Shown here in pieces: positions 43,463 through 52,000 of a DNA stretch of 64,000 nt. The stretch is taken from the NCBI GenBank assembly GCA_029245395.1, contig JAQWPL010000029.1, positions 372,001-436,000 of the forward strand, given 5' to 3'. The DNA comes from Gammaproteobacteria bacterium (lineage in GTDB: Bacteria; Pseudomonadota; Gammaproteobacteria; Pseudomonadales; Pseudohongiellaceae). Every line of letters starts with the position of its first letter. Positions within the stretch are counted from its first letter, which is position 1. The notes below the pieces were generated by a model. The model was not told where the DNA came from. It saw only the letters and a program-made list of their open reading frames with translations, and did no database searches. A program made the position numbers and the translations under genes.

Positions 43463-46400
43463 GCTGTGCTTCTGCCGCAGTAAAGGAAAAATGCGTTTCG
43501 ATGTTTTCCTTGCCTGCTTTAGACAGTGCTTTCCACAAGGTTTCATCCGCATAAAGGCGTAGTATTTCCCGGGCAAATTCTTCTGCCTCGTCCGCGATCA
43601 GAATGTCTTTTCCATGATCCAGGTTCATACCCTCTGCAGCCATGCTGGTAACAACAGCAGGGACACCGTAGGACATACTGGAATTGATCTTGCCTTTAAC
43701 GCCCGCGCCGTATCGCAATGGCGCAATGGACAATCTGATATTTTCAAACAGCGGGGTGATGTCGACGATGAAACCCGTAAACTGAATCTGCTTGGTCGCT
43801 CTGGCCTTGAGGTGGGAAGGAGCGTGTCCGCCGACAATCAAAAGATTAAGATCAGGGTTTTCCTTGTGCACCAGCGGAAAGATTTCGTTCAGAAAGAATT
43901 CCATGGCATCAGTGTTGGGTGGATGCTCAAAGTTGCCGATAAACAACATGTCTTTGCGTTCGCTGAACGTTTTTCCTGTGGCGTACATTTCGTGGACATT
44001 GCTTAGCAGACTGACATTAATATCAGGGGCCTCTTCACGAAATAACTCCAGTTCAACAGGACTGACCACAAGAGTGACATCTGCTTTGCGCGCAACTGCA
44101 AGCTCCTGACTTTTACGCATGACTGCAGAATCCATTAGCGCTTTGTCATTATTTAGCTCGGCTTCGCGTTGTTCACGCAGGAAATGCAGGTCTACTGTGT
44201 CGAAAAGCACCTGTGCATTGGGGCAGTACTGGCGGACATCATCGATGTATTTTTCTGCGTAATCAGCGCGGCTGAGTATGACGGCATCGAACAGTAGGCC
44301 GTGATCTTCCAGATATTTGCTGACACTTTGCACATAAGGCTGGTACTGGCATTCAATGCCAATGGCCTGCATTTGTGGTGTGTACTTTTCATGATGATGC
44401 AAATTCGCAGGGACGAACGTGACTTTATACTCAAGTTTTTGCAGAATCTTGAGAATGTTAAACATCCGCAACGAACCCGAATCATGGTCCGGCATCAGTA
44501 CGCGGGCGTCAATGATCAATATCCGTTTTTTTACATGGCGCTCTTTTTCTAACTGAGGCAGCCGCCCGTTGGGCCGGTGCTCATTCAGGTTGTTCTGCCA
44601 GCGTTCTGTAAATTTTTTGTGGTTGATATCCTGATACTGTTTCGCGCCGCTGCCTGTATCAGTTCCTGAGGTAATGCCTTCAAAGTGGATGATGGTGGCA
44701 TTGGGCTGGACGTACACTTTTTTCCCCGCCTCCCTCACCTTGAATGCCAAGTCAGTGTCTTCGTAGTAAGCAGGAGCATAATGAGTGTCAAAACCACCTA
44801 GCTCCTTGAAATCCTTGAGCGGAATCATCAGACAGGCTCCGGAACAATAATCAGCCTGACGACAATAGGCATAGTCCGGGATGTTGGGATCATCGCCACG
44901 CCCATAATTCCAGGCCGAACCATCACGCCAGACAATACCGCCTGCTTCTTGCAGGGAACCATCCGCAAATACCAGCCTGGCTCCTACCAGCCCTGCATCG
45001 GGAAAGTCACTAAAAGTTTGCCGCATTGCGATGAGCCAGCCATCACGCACTTCCGTGTCATTGTTAAGGATGACCAGATATTCGCCGCGTGCCGCTTCAG
45101 CACCTGCATTACAGGATTTGATGAAGCCCAGGTTCTCGGTGTTTTTTACAACGCGAATACCGCTGACACCAGCCAGCATTTCCTGGGTTTTGTCTGATGA
45201 ACAGTCATCAACCACAATTACTTCAAAAGATTCATCACGGCTATGATCGAGCAGGCTCTTCAGGCAATGGAAGGTATAGGGATACTGGTTGTAGACAGGA
45301 ATGACGATGCTGCAGTCAGGTTGCTCAAATTCTGTAAAGGCGAGCGGTGAAAATTGTTCGGTAACCGGAGAGTCGGGAGTAATTTTCTTAATGCGCCTAC
45401 CCCTGACTGCCAGCTTTATCCTGATTCGTGCCATCACTCCACCGATCCCTTCTGTGCGGAGAAAATAACGCAGCTTGGTAATAAGTCTCAGGGGTTTGGT
45501 TAACTTCCAACTTCTACTGTTATGAATAACCTGCAATTCTTTTAGTAAGGTTTGCTTTTGCTTTAACTGATTTCGCAACTCATTTTCAGATTCGTTGAGA
45601 TCCTGTTCAGCGGCATGCAGTTCTCTTGTTGTAGAGACAAGTTCTTTTTGCTGCTTCAATGTTGTAGAGACAAGTTCTTTTTGCTGCTTCAAAATAGTGT
45701 TGTCACGCTCTTCTATGCGTGTGTTGAGTTCTGAATTAAATCCATCCTTTTCATTCAGATTTTCTTTTAGTTCGTTTATTGCTTTTTCAAGCACTTCAAT
45801 ACGGGGGAATTCCCGACTGCGATCAATCAGGGCTAGCAGTTTTTCCTGGGGCCAGAGGGCGAGCCATTTTTTGAACAGTGCAAACCGGTAAGTATCCATG
45901 GATTCTTCAGGGTTTTCCTTGGCACCAAAACCGCTGTTGCTGTCCACTCGATAGTTGGCCGTGCACTTGTCTACAAACAGAAATGGTTGGGACTCAGCAA
46001 GCTGAAGCCAAAAATCCCAATCTTCAAAGCGATCAAATGCTGTGTCAAATTTGAAGTTCTTGCTGAGTTCACGATCAAACAGTACGGCATGGATAGGAAT
46101 ATAGTTTTCAATCATCAGCCTGACAGGATCGAAAGCAAATGCAAAAGAAGGAGATTTTTCTTTTACTTCGTTGGAAATTGTCCGGACAGCGCTGTAGGCA
46201 ATTTTGTAATCTGGCGAGTCGCCCAACGCGGATACCAGGTTTGAAATATGTTCAGCGTCGATGCTGTCATCGTCATCGAGAAACAAACAGTAATTTCCTT
46301 TTGCTTCGATCAGGGCCAGGTTGGCCGCACTGGAGCGGCCATGCTCGCCAGTATTGTTGATCCAGCGGACATTGTTATCGGCATTGGCTAATAATTCTGT

Positions 46401-46547
46401 AGAAAAATCCTCTCCACCATCATTTAGTATCAGAATTTCAACTGCATCATAGGTTTGTGAAAACACAGATTCCAGCGTTTCCTGCAACATAGCTTTTCTG
46501 TCTTTCGTGCGGATGAGGACAGAAACGAGGGGAGGTGTGTTCATCAA
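43440..46547 (-). CDS. Three-domain glycosyltransferase (GT2 - coiled coil - GT2 - GT4-like)
   Basis: A 1,035-residue cytosolic sugar transferase, probably for surface polysaccharide. Domain 1 (about 8-230) is GT-A family 2: VSVLIRTKDRKAMLQET, LFLDDDDSID. A coiled coil (about 239-355) holds an exact 11-residue tandem duplication. Domain 2 (about 410-650) is another GT2: CSIVIPVYNQY, VVDDCSSDKT, LNNDTEVRDGW, and GGFDTHYAPAYYEDTDLAF. Domain 3 (about 671-1035) is GT-B/GT4-like: DARVLMPDHDSGSLRM and a nucleotide-sugar site RYGAGVKGKINSSMSYGVPA. No other polysaccharide gene is adjacent. It occupies the place where xerC often follows DUF484. Confidence 0.88.
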   Translation of the reverse strand: MMNTPPLVSVLIRTKDRKAMLQETLESVFSQTYDAVEILILNDGGEDFSTELLANADNNVRWINNTGEHGRSSAANLALIEAKGNYCLFLDDDDSIDAEHISNLVSALGDSPDYKIAYSAVRTISNEVKEKSPSFAFAFDPVRLMIENYIPIHAVLFDRELSKNFKFDTAFDRFEDWDFWLQLAESQPFLFVDKCTANYRVDSNSGFGAKENPEESMDTYRFALFKKWLALWPQEKLLALIDRSREFPRIEVLEKAINELKENLNEKDGFNSELNTRIEERDNTILKQQKELVSTTLKQQKELVSTTRELHAAEQDLNESENELRNQLKQKQTLLKELQVIHNSRSWKLTKPLRLITKLRYFLRTEGIGGVMARIRIKLAVRGRRIKKITPDSPVTEQFSPLAFTEFEQPDCSIVIPVYNQYPYTFHCLKSLLDHSRDESFEVIVVDDCSSDKTQEMLAGVSGIRVVKNTENLGFIKSCNAGAEAARGEYLVILNNDTEVRDGWLIAMRQTFSDFPDAGLVGARLVFADGSLQEAGGIVWRDGSAWNYGRGDDPNIPDYAYCRQADYCSGACLMIPLKDFKELGGFDTHYAPAYYEDTDLAFKVREAGKKVYVQPNATIIHFEGITSGTDTGSGAKQYQDINHKKFTERWQNNLNEHRPNGRLPQLEKERHVKKRILIIDARVLMPDHDSGSLRMFNILKILQKLEYKVTFVPANLHHHEKYTPQMQAIGIECQYQPYVQSVSKYLEDHGLLFDAVILSRADYAEKYIDDVRQYCPNAQVLFDTVDLHFLREQREAELNNDKALMDSAVMRKSQELAVARKADVTLVVSPVELELFREEAPDINVSLLSNVHEMYATGKTFSERKDMLFIGNFEHPPNTDAMEFFLNEIFPLVHKENPDLNLLIVGGHAPSHLKARATKQIQFTGFIVDITPLFENIRLSIAPLRYGAGVKGKINSSMSYGVPAVVTSMAAEGMNLDHGKDILIADEAEEFAREILRLYADETLWKALSKAGKENIETHFSFTAAEAQLREVLPG
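45627..45692. repeat. Exact 33-bp tandem duplication inside the glycosyltransferase gene
   Basis: Units 45627-45659 and 45660-45692 are identical (TGTTGTAGAGACAAG... 33 bases), an in-frame duplication that encodes the 11-residue unit LKQQKELVSTT twice in the coiled coil. Perfect identity means it is recent or held by slippage; copy number may vary between strains. Confidence 0.9.
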
Positions 46548-46603
46548 AGAATTTGCTGGTGATTATTTAGCGCTGTTGCCGATTATGGCGAGAAGTCCAG
46601 GGG

Positions 46604-47353
46604 TTAACTTTTAAGGAGAGAAATATGTGCTGACAGGATTTCGCCAATGAAATCCAGGAACAGGGTATCCAGACTGGTATTGAAGTGGTTGTGCTTTTCA
46701 CTGCCTATAACCAGGGTTGGCATGCCCGTGCCAGATTCTTTTCGCAATGTTTCATTCAGGTGAACAGGAATTATGGCGGCTGAAAGAATATCTTTCTTGG
46801 TATCTGGAAACAGTAGCTTGGCCTGTTCGGGTGTCAGCTCGCAGCAAAAAGTTCGTTTCTTTTCATACAGCTTGCCCAGCGTTTTCCTTGCCGGCTTTTC
46901 TTCCAGTGTGCGGACATTGTTATTTTCATTTTTATCTTTTTTATCGTCTTCGCTGCCTGAAAAGTTTGCACCGATAAAAAACAATCTGCTGGCATGCGCT
47001 GCAAATTCAGATTTCAGAGTGACTTCCACCGCTTTGGATAGTTCGCCAAGATTATTGGTTTTTAGAAGTTCAAGGATGACAATGCGAGTTCTCTCAAAGA
47101 GGGCGTCATTTTCCTCGGCATTAAAAATGAAATCATTGATCCTGTTTTGAAGTTCAAGATTGCGCTCACGATACATGGCAACCTGGCGCTCCAGCAGCGA
47201 GATGGCTGCACCACTTTCATGGGGTATGCTTAATCCCAGCAGCAGGTCGGCTTTTCGGTTGAAGAACTCCGGGTTATCAGTGAGATAGCGACTTACCGAG
47301 TCGTCATTCAATGCATCTAAATCCGATTGCTCATTGCTGGGATCTGGCTTCAT
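46604..47353 (-). CDS. DUF484 family protein
   Basis: A 249-residue cytosolic protein, the DUF484 family that follows dapF in gammaproteobacteria. It begins with SRYLTDNPEFFNRKADLLLGL (family block), a coiled-coil helix (LLERQVAMYRERNLELQNRI) and a GAF-like C-terminal half with FFIGANFSG and LTPEQAKLLF. A role in chromosome-dimer resolution is suggested only by the usual neighbour xerC, absent here. It overlaps dapF by ATGA. Confidence 0.9.
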   Translation of the reverse strand: MKPDPSNEQSDLDALNDDSVSRYLTDNPEFFNRKADLLLGLSIPHESGAAISLLERQVAMYRERNLELQNRINDFIFNAEENDALFERTRIVILELLKTNNLGELSKAVEVTLKSEFAAHASRLFFIGANFSGSEDDKKDKNENNNVRTLEEKPARKTLGKLYEKKRTFCCELTPEQAKLLFPDTKKDILSAAIIPVHLNETLRKESGTGMPTLVIGSEKHNHFNTSLDTLFLDFIGEILSAHISLLKS

Positions 47354-48183
47354 AGCTCTATACTTCCTTCAAAAACCGTCTCTGCGGGACCTGTTTTGTA
47401 TACCGGTGAATTCTCTCCCTGCCAGTTTATCAGCAGGTCACCGACGGGCAGTTGGACTGTGACAGAATTATCCAGAAGGCCTTGCTGGATTCCGGCAACT
47501 ACTGCAGCACAAGCACCTGTGCCACAGGCCAGGGTTTCGCCTGCACCGCGTTCGAATACCCTGAGTCTGATTGTACCTGCATTAACAACCTGCATGAAAC
47601 CGGCATTGACCCGGTCAGGGAAATTCTCGTGGTTTTCAATCAAGGGCCCCCATTGCTGGACCGGTGCCTGGTCAACATCAGGAACTATGAGCACAGCATG
47701 GGGATTGCCCATGGAAAGCACTGCTACTTCCAGATTTTCTCCCCCTGGCAGGATTAATGGGTAGGTATCAGCCAGTTTGTCTGCTTTAAAGGGGATACTT
47801 TTCGGCTCAAATATCGGGGCGCCCATATCAACTGTGACATTACCATCTGCCTCTGACTGGCAATGCAGGCTGCCATTGACTAATTGCAGGGTGAATTCGT
47901 TTTTGTCACTCAGGCCCCTGTTCCTGATAAAACTCACCAAACAGCGGGCCCCATTGCCGCAATTTTCTGCCTGACTTCCATCTGGATTATAGACAAGATA
48001 GGAAAAATCAAATCCGGCGGCTGTGGCAGGTGCAATGATCAGCATCTGGTCGAAGCCAATACCAGTGTGCCGGTCGCCCAGAGAGCGGATTTGCTGCCTG
48101 CTGAGATTGAATTCGCTACTGACGCCGTCAAGGACAACGAAATCATTACCAAGTCCGTGCATTTTAGTGAATTCAATAATCAT
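47350..48183 (-). CDS. dapF: Diaminopimelate epimerase
   Basis: DapF converts LL- to meso-diaminopimelate for lysine and peptidoglycan. The 277-residue two-lobed enzyme has MHGLGNDFVVLDG at the start and both catalytic cysteines, in ENCGNGARC (about 72-80) and ACGTGACA (about 220), with the NPDGSQAENCG loop typical of the family. Upstream is lysA, and downstream DUF484, in the usual gammaproteobacterial order. Confidence 0.96.
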   Translation of the reverse strand: MIIEFTKMHGLGNDFVVLDGVSSEFNLSRQQIRSLGDRHTGIGFDQMLIIAPATAAGFDFSYLVYNPDGSQAENCGNGARCLVSFIRNRGLSDKNEFTLQLVNGSLHCQSEADGNVTVDMGAPIFEPKSIPFKADKLADTYPLILPGGENLEVAVLSMGNPHAVLIVPDVDQAPVQQWGPLIENHENFPDRVNAGFMQVVNAGTIRLRVFERGAGETLACGTGACAAVVAGIQQGLLDNSVTVQLPVGDLLINWQGENSPVYKTGPAETVFEGSIEL

Positions 48184-48191
48184 GACTCACC

Positions 48192-49439
48192 TCAAGGCAG
48201 TGGTGTTTCTAGGGCTATTTGATCCTGGAAGCTTTCCCGGCGCCGGGCCAGGTGAATCTCACCGCCATCCACAAGCAATTCAGCGGCCCTGTTTCGGGTA
48301 TTGTAATTGGAGCTCATGGCGAAACAGTAGGCTCCTGCAGAGCGAACAGCCAACAAGTCGCCGGTAGCAATGGCAAGATCCCTGTCGCGGGCAATGAAAT
48401 CACCGGATTCACAGATTGGTCCCACCACATCATAGGTTCTGGCCTCAACGCTGTTTTCAGACTCAACAGGCACCACATCCATCCAAGCCTGATATAACGC
48501 CGGGCGGATAATATCGTTCATGGCCGCATCGACTATGGCGAAATTTTTCCCCCCATTAGCTTTAATATTAATTACCCGGGTCAGCAGGATACCGGCATTG
48601 GCGCAAATGGAACGGCCAGGTTCCAGGATTAGTTTCAGGGGCCTGTCGCCAAGAGTTGCTCTGACCTGCGAGATCAGTTCTTCTGGTTCAGGTGGGTTCT
48701 CGTCACGGTAAATGACACCCAGTCCACCGCCAATATCCAGGTGCCGGATGGCAATACCATCAGCGGCAAGATCATCAATCAGCATGAGAGTTCTTTCCAG
48801 TGCAGCCAGGAATGGGGCGGTGCTGGTCAGTTGAGAGCCTATATGACAATCAACGCCGATGATTTCAAGTCCTTCCATATCAGCAGACTGCCGGTAAAGC
48901 TCGCGCGCATCCTGCATTGAAATGCCAAACTTGTTTTCTTTCAGGCCCGTAGAAATATAAGGGTGTGTGCCTGCATCTACATCAGGATTAACCCGTATCG
49001 AAATGGATGCTCGTTGGTTCCTGTCCATGGCCAGTTGGTTTAGTTGCTGTAGTTCCTGGGCGGATTCAATATTGAAGCAATGGATGCCAGCGTCTAGAGC
49101 GGCATCCATTTCATTCAGGGTTTTACCAACTCCAGAAAAAATCACCTTCGTTGGATCGCCGCCAGCAGCGATAACTCTTGCCAGTTCGCCGCCAGAAACA
49201 ATATCGAACCCGCAGCCGAGCCGCGCCAATACACTTAGCACAGCAAGGTTGGAATTGGCTTTCACAGCGTAACAAACCAGATGTTCACAGCCAGATAAGG
49301 CCTGAGAATAAGCGCTGTATTGCTGCACCAGCCCCGCTTTGGAATAGACAAAACAAGGCGTGCCAAATTGCTCTGCAATTTGGGTCAGGGGCACCTCTTC
49401 AGCACATAGCTGATTGTCCTGGTATTGAAAATTTTCCAT
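48192..49439 (-). CDS. lysA: Diaminopimelate decarboxylase
   Basis: LysA decarboxylates meso-diaminopimelate to lysine, with pyridoxal phosphate. The 415-residue alanine-racemase-fold enzyme has the PLP lysine in VCYAVKANSNLAVL (about 57), HIGSQLT, the Gly loop DIGGGLGVIY and LEPGRSICANAGIL, and CESGDF with the active-site Cys near the C-terminus. It is between lptM (25 bases upstream) and dapF (8 bases downstream), all on one transcript. Confidence 0.96.
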   Translation of the reverse strand: MENFQYQDNQLCAEEVPLTQIAEQFGTPCFVYSKAGLVQQYSAYSQALSGCEHLVCYAVKANSNLAVLSVLARLGCGFDIVSGGELARVIAAGGDPTKVIFSGVGKTLNEMDAALDAGIHCFNIESAQELQQLNQLAMDRNQRASISIRVNPDVDAGTHPYISTGLKENKFGISMQDARELYRQSADMEGLEIIGVDCHIGSQLTSTAPFLAALERTLMLIDDLAADGIAIRHLDIGGGLGVIYRDENPPEPEELISQVRATLGDRPLKLILEPGRSICANAGILLTRVINIKANGGKNFAIVDAAMNDIIRPALYQAWMDVVPVESENSVEARTYDVVGPICESGDFIARDRDLAIATGDLLAVRSAGAYCFAMSSNYNTRNRAAELLVDGGEIHLARRRESFQDQIALETPLP

Positions 49440-49464
49440 AACAGATTGAAAAAATCGACTGGGT

Positions 49465-49569
49465 TTACTGGCTGACCTCGGAAGCCGGAGGTGGTACCAA
49501 AGGCCCCTTTTGCCCGCAGCCGACCAACATACACAGGCTGATCAACAACAGTGGCAGTACTTTTTTCAT
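49465..49569 (-). CDS. lptM: LPS assembly lipoprotein LptM (YifL)
   Basis: A 34-residue lipoprotein: MKKVLPLLLISLCMLVGCGQ, with lipobox LVGC and the conserved CGQKGPLVPP that follows it, ending at SEVSQ. LptM assists formation of the correct disulfides in LptD in the E. coli LPS transporter. It is upstream of lysA, the usual location, with a TATAAT 35 bases before its ATG. Confidence 0.93.
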   Translation of the reverse strand: MKKVLPLLLISLCMLVGCGQKGPLVPPPASEVSQ

Positions 49570-49604
49570 AAACCGACTGGTTTCAGGTAATCAATGAAGC
49601 CGCG

Positions 49605-49610
49605 ATTATA
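49605..49610 (-). promoter_or_regulatory. Candidate -10 box for the lptM-lysA-dapF-DUF484 operon
   Basis: A perfect TATAAT followed by CGCGGC on the minus strand, 35 bases before the lptM ATG. No clear -35 is present. It would drive the four linked genes. Confidence 0.4.
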
Positions 49611-49648
49611 CTGATTTCATGGGGCTTATGCATTTCATGCCAGGCCGA

Positions 49649-49654
49649 TATAAT
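49649..49654 (+). promoter_or_regulatory. Candidate -10 box for cyaY
   Basis: TATAAT on the plus strand, 72 bases before the cyaY ATG, with TTATGC at the -35 distance (weak). It is back-to-back with the lptM -10 box in the same 157-bp divergent region. Confidence 0.35.
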
Positions 49655-49726
49655 AGGGAGTCCCTGATTAATTATGAATAGCTTCAGCGTGATCAGAGGC
49701 TCCCTCCTTTCCAACGGCAAATAATT

Positions 49727-50071
49727 ATGGCTGAGCTGGATTTCAGTACCCACTATGAGCAGACGCTTTTGGCTGTTGAAGAAGCGGTTGAGGCAGTTAT
49801 AGATAACAATGATGCAGATATTGATTTTGAGTCGGTGAACGACATTCTTACGCTGACCTGCCCTGACGGCTCTTCTATTATAATCACCAGACAGTCGGCA
49901 ACAAAACAATTATGGTTGGCCGCTAAATCAGGCGGTTTTCATTTTGATCTGCAGAACAACCACTGGGTTTGCGATGCGGATGGTGAAAAATTGCCAGATA
50001 AACTGACATCCATGTGCCTGCAACAGGCAAATGTCCAGATAGATTTTTTTGCACTGAATCAAATATGCTGA
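49727..50071 (+). CDS. cyaY: Frataxin-like iron-sulfur cluster protein CyaY
   Basis: CyaY binds iron and modulates IscS in Fe-S assembly. The 114-residue protein has an acidic first helix (ALLAVEEAVEAVIDNNDADID-like, residues 14-34), SVNDILTLTCPDGS, the W-containing LWLAAKSGGFHFDL and the late helix. It lies between lptM and a methyltransferase gene that overlaps its end by seven bases; in pseudomonads cyaY is also next to lptM-lysA, so the order is conserved. Confidence 0.94.
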   Translation: MAELDFSTHYEQTLLAVEEAVEAVIDNNDADIDFESVNDILTLTCPDGSSIIITRQSATKQLWLAAKSGGFHFDLQNNHWVCDADGEKLPDKLTSMCLQQANVQIDFFALNQIC

Positions 50072-51132
50072 AAACAATACGGAAAAGTCTCGGCAAACTT
50101 TTTAACAGCGATTCTGGCAAGGATGCTGGCAAGGAAGCTAAAAAGGAGGCTGAGTACCAGTCCCGCATTGCCAGTGAATTGGAAAACTTTAACGATTGCA
50201 CTAACGTGCATGAGCTGCCAGAAATATTCCATTACTGGTCAAACAAGCACCTTGCGCCAAAAAAATTCCACCAGCTTGAGATCACTGACCCCGAACAGTT
50301 TTTTTCCCTGTATGTGCAAAAGTTTCAACACGCCCATCCAGATCAGATGATTCAGATCGTCAGCCTGGGTTCGGGGAACTGCGATATGGAAGCCAGGCTG
50401 GCAAGGAAACTTCTCGACCAAAACATCTCGACTTTTATCATTGATTGCATAGATATCAATGAAACCATGCTGGAGCGTGGCAGGGTGCATGCAGCAGAGC
50501 GGGGGGTAGAGGACTATATCAATCCAGTAGTGGGTGATTTTAACCACTGGGAGCCTGCAAAAAGTTACGACATCGTGATGGCCAACCAGTGTCTGCATCA
50601 CGTAGTAGAGCTGGAAATTTTGTTCGCTTCCATAAAGCAGGCCATGCATGCAGAAAGCCATTTCCTGACTTCAGATATGATCGGTCGCAATGGGCACCAG
50701 AGGTGGCCGGAAGCACTGGAGCTTGTTAAAGAGTTCTGGGAAGAGCTACCTGAACCCTATCGTTACAACCAGCTACTAAAAAGGCAGGAAGCGCAATACA
50801 TCAACCACGATTGTTCAGAGCACAGTTTTGAAGGTATTCGCGCTCAGGATATTCTGCCATTGCTGACAGAAACATTTCATTTTGAATTATTCATCCCCTT
50901 CGCCAACCTGGTAACAGTATTTATAGACAGGCCTTTTGGGCATAATTTTGATGCAAAGGGGGAGTGGGACAGGGATTTTATTGACAGAGTGCATGCGAGA
51001 GATGAAGAGGCAATTCTTGCAGGTGACATCAAGCCAACTCAAATGCTGGCGGTGCTTCGAAAAGAATCTGTTGAACCTATACTACTTCGACCGCATCTAA
51101 CGCCGGAATTCTGCATCCGGCGTCCAGATTGA
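50065..51132 (+). CDS. SAM-dependent methyltransferase, unknown target
   Basis: A 355-residue cytosolic class I methyltransferase: SAM loop IVSLGSGNCDMEARLAR (about 96), CIDINETMLERG (acidic strand end), NQCLHHVVELEIL (motif IV). A C-terminal half (about 200-355) adds conserved Trp/Tyr-rich sequence, SEHSFEGIRAQDI and FDAKGEWDRDFID. I choose ATG 50065 (MLKTIRKSLGK), since the longer frame from 50014 lies in cyaY. Acceptor not recognised. Possibly cotranscribed with cyaY. Confidence 0.8.
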   Translation: MLKTIRKSLGKLFNSDSGKDAGKEAKKEAEYQSRIASELENFNDCTNVHELPEIFHYWSNKHLAPKKFHQLEITDPEQFFSLYVQKFQHAHPDQMIQIVSLGSGNCDMEARLARKLLDQNISTFIIDCIDINETMLERGRVHAAERGVEDYINPVVGDFNHWEPAKSYDIVMANQCLHHVVELEILFASIKQAMHAESHFLTSDMIGRNGHQRWPEALELVKEFWEELPEPYRYNQLLKRQEAQYINHDCSEHSFEGIRAQDILPLLTETFHFELFIPFANLVTVFIDRPFGHNFDAKGEWDRDFIDRVHARDEEAILAGDIKPTQMLAVLRKESVEPILLRPHLTPEFCIRRPD

Positions 51133-51152
51133 GTTTTTTCCTTCAGCTACTA

Positions 51153-51968
51153 TTACTCTGAGTCTTCGTTGTAGACGTGAATATCCCTTTGTGGATAAGG
51201 GATGCTGATACCGCCTTCTTCAAGTTTGACCTTCATGGTTTCAAGTAGATGGAAGCGCACTGCCCAGTAGTCTGCTGCATTTACCCAGGGCCTTACTACC
51301 AGATTAACACTGCTATCTGCCAATTCTGCTACGGCAATAACGGGTTCAGGTTCAGCAAGAATACGCTCATCACTGGCAATAATTTCTAAAATAATATTTT
51401 TCGCTGTGCCAATGTTGTCGTCATAACCAATGCCCATAACAAGGTCTATGCGCCTGGTAGGTAAAGCACTGGTGTTGGTAATGGTGTTTCCATAAACAGC
51501 AGAGTTGGGGATGATTATGCGTTGGTTATCGCCTGTGTGCATCAACACGCAGAACAGACCTATCTCGTCTACTACACCGGAAGTTCCTCCGATAGTCACA
51601 AAATCGCCGATCTTGAATGGACGGAAAATCAAGATCATAATGCCAGCAGCAAAATTGGACAGGGAGTCTTTTAAGGCCAGGCCGACTGCCAGACCGGCTA
51701 CGCTGAGGATGGCCAGTAGTGAAGTGACATTGACTCCCAACTGGTCTACTGCTGCAAGAATGACCGCGATCAGCAAGACGGTGTAGATGATGCTGCTCAG
51801 AAAACTCACCAGAGCTTCATCCGTTTTGGACTTGCGCATTATTTGTTTGACGAATCCCGTCAAGGATTTTGCGATCATTCTTCCGATATAGAAAATAGCC
51901 AGGGCAGTTATTATTTTTACAGCCCAGGGGATGATGTAAAGGGCTATTATTTCAGCGTTTAGTTCCAT
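51153..51968 (-). CDS. mscS: Small-conductance mechanosensitive channel (MscS family)
   Basis: A 271-residue inner-membrane channel that opens under hypo-osmotic tension. Three helices: VKIITALAIFYIGRMIA, SSIIYTVLLIAVILAAV and the pore-lining TM3 with the Gly/Ala pattern GLAVGLALKDSLSNFAAGIM (about 92-112). The beta domain follows (IGDFVTIGGTSGVVDEIGLF) and the C-terminal PYPQRDIHVY. E. coli-type MscS is 286 residues, so length is normal. It follows argH by 32 bases on the same strand. Confidence 0.93.
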   Translation of the reverse strand: MELNAEIIALYIIPWAVKIITALAIFYIGRMIAKSLTGFVKQIMRKSKTDEALVSFLSSIIYTVLLIAVILAAVDQLGVNVTSLLAILSVAGLAVGLALKDSLSNFAAGIMILIFRPFKIGDFVTIGGTSGVVDEIGLFCVLMHTGDNQRIIIPNSAVYGNTITNTSALPTRRIDLVMGIGYDDNIGTAKNIILEIIASDERILAEPEPVIAVAELADSSVNLVVRPWVNAADYWAVRFHLLETMKVKLEEGGISIPYPQRDIHVYNEDSE

Positions 51969-52000
51969 GTAATGTCCCTGTTAATTATATTTAAAGGGGT

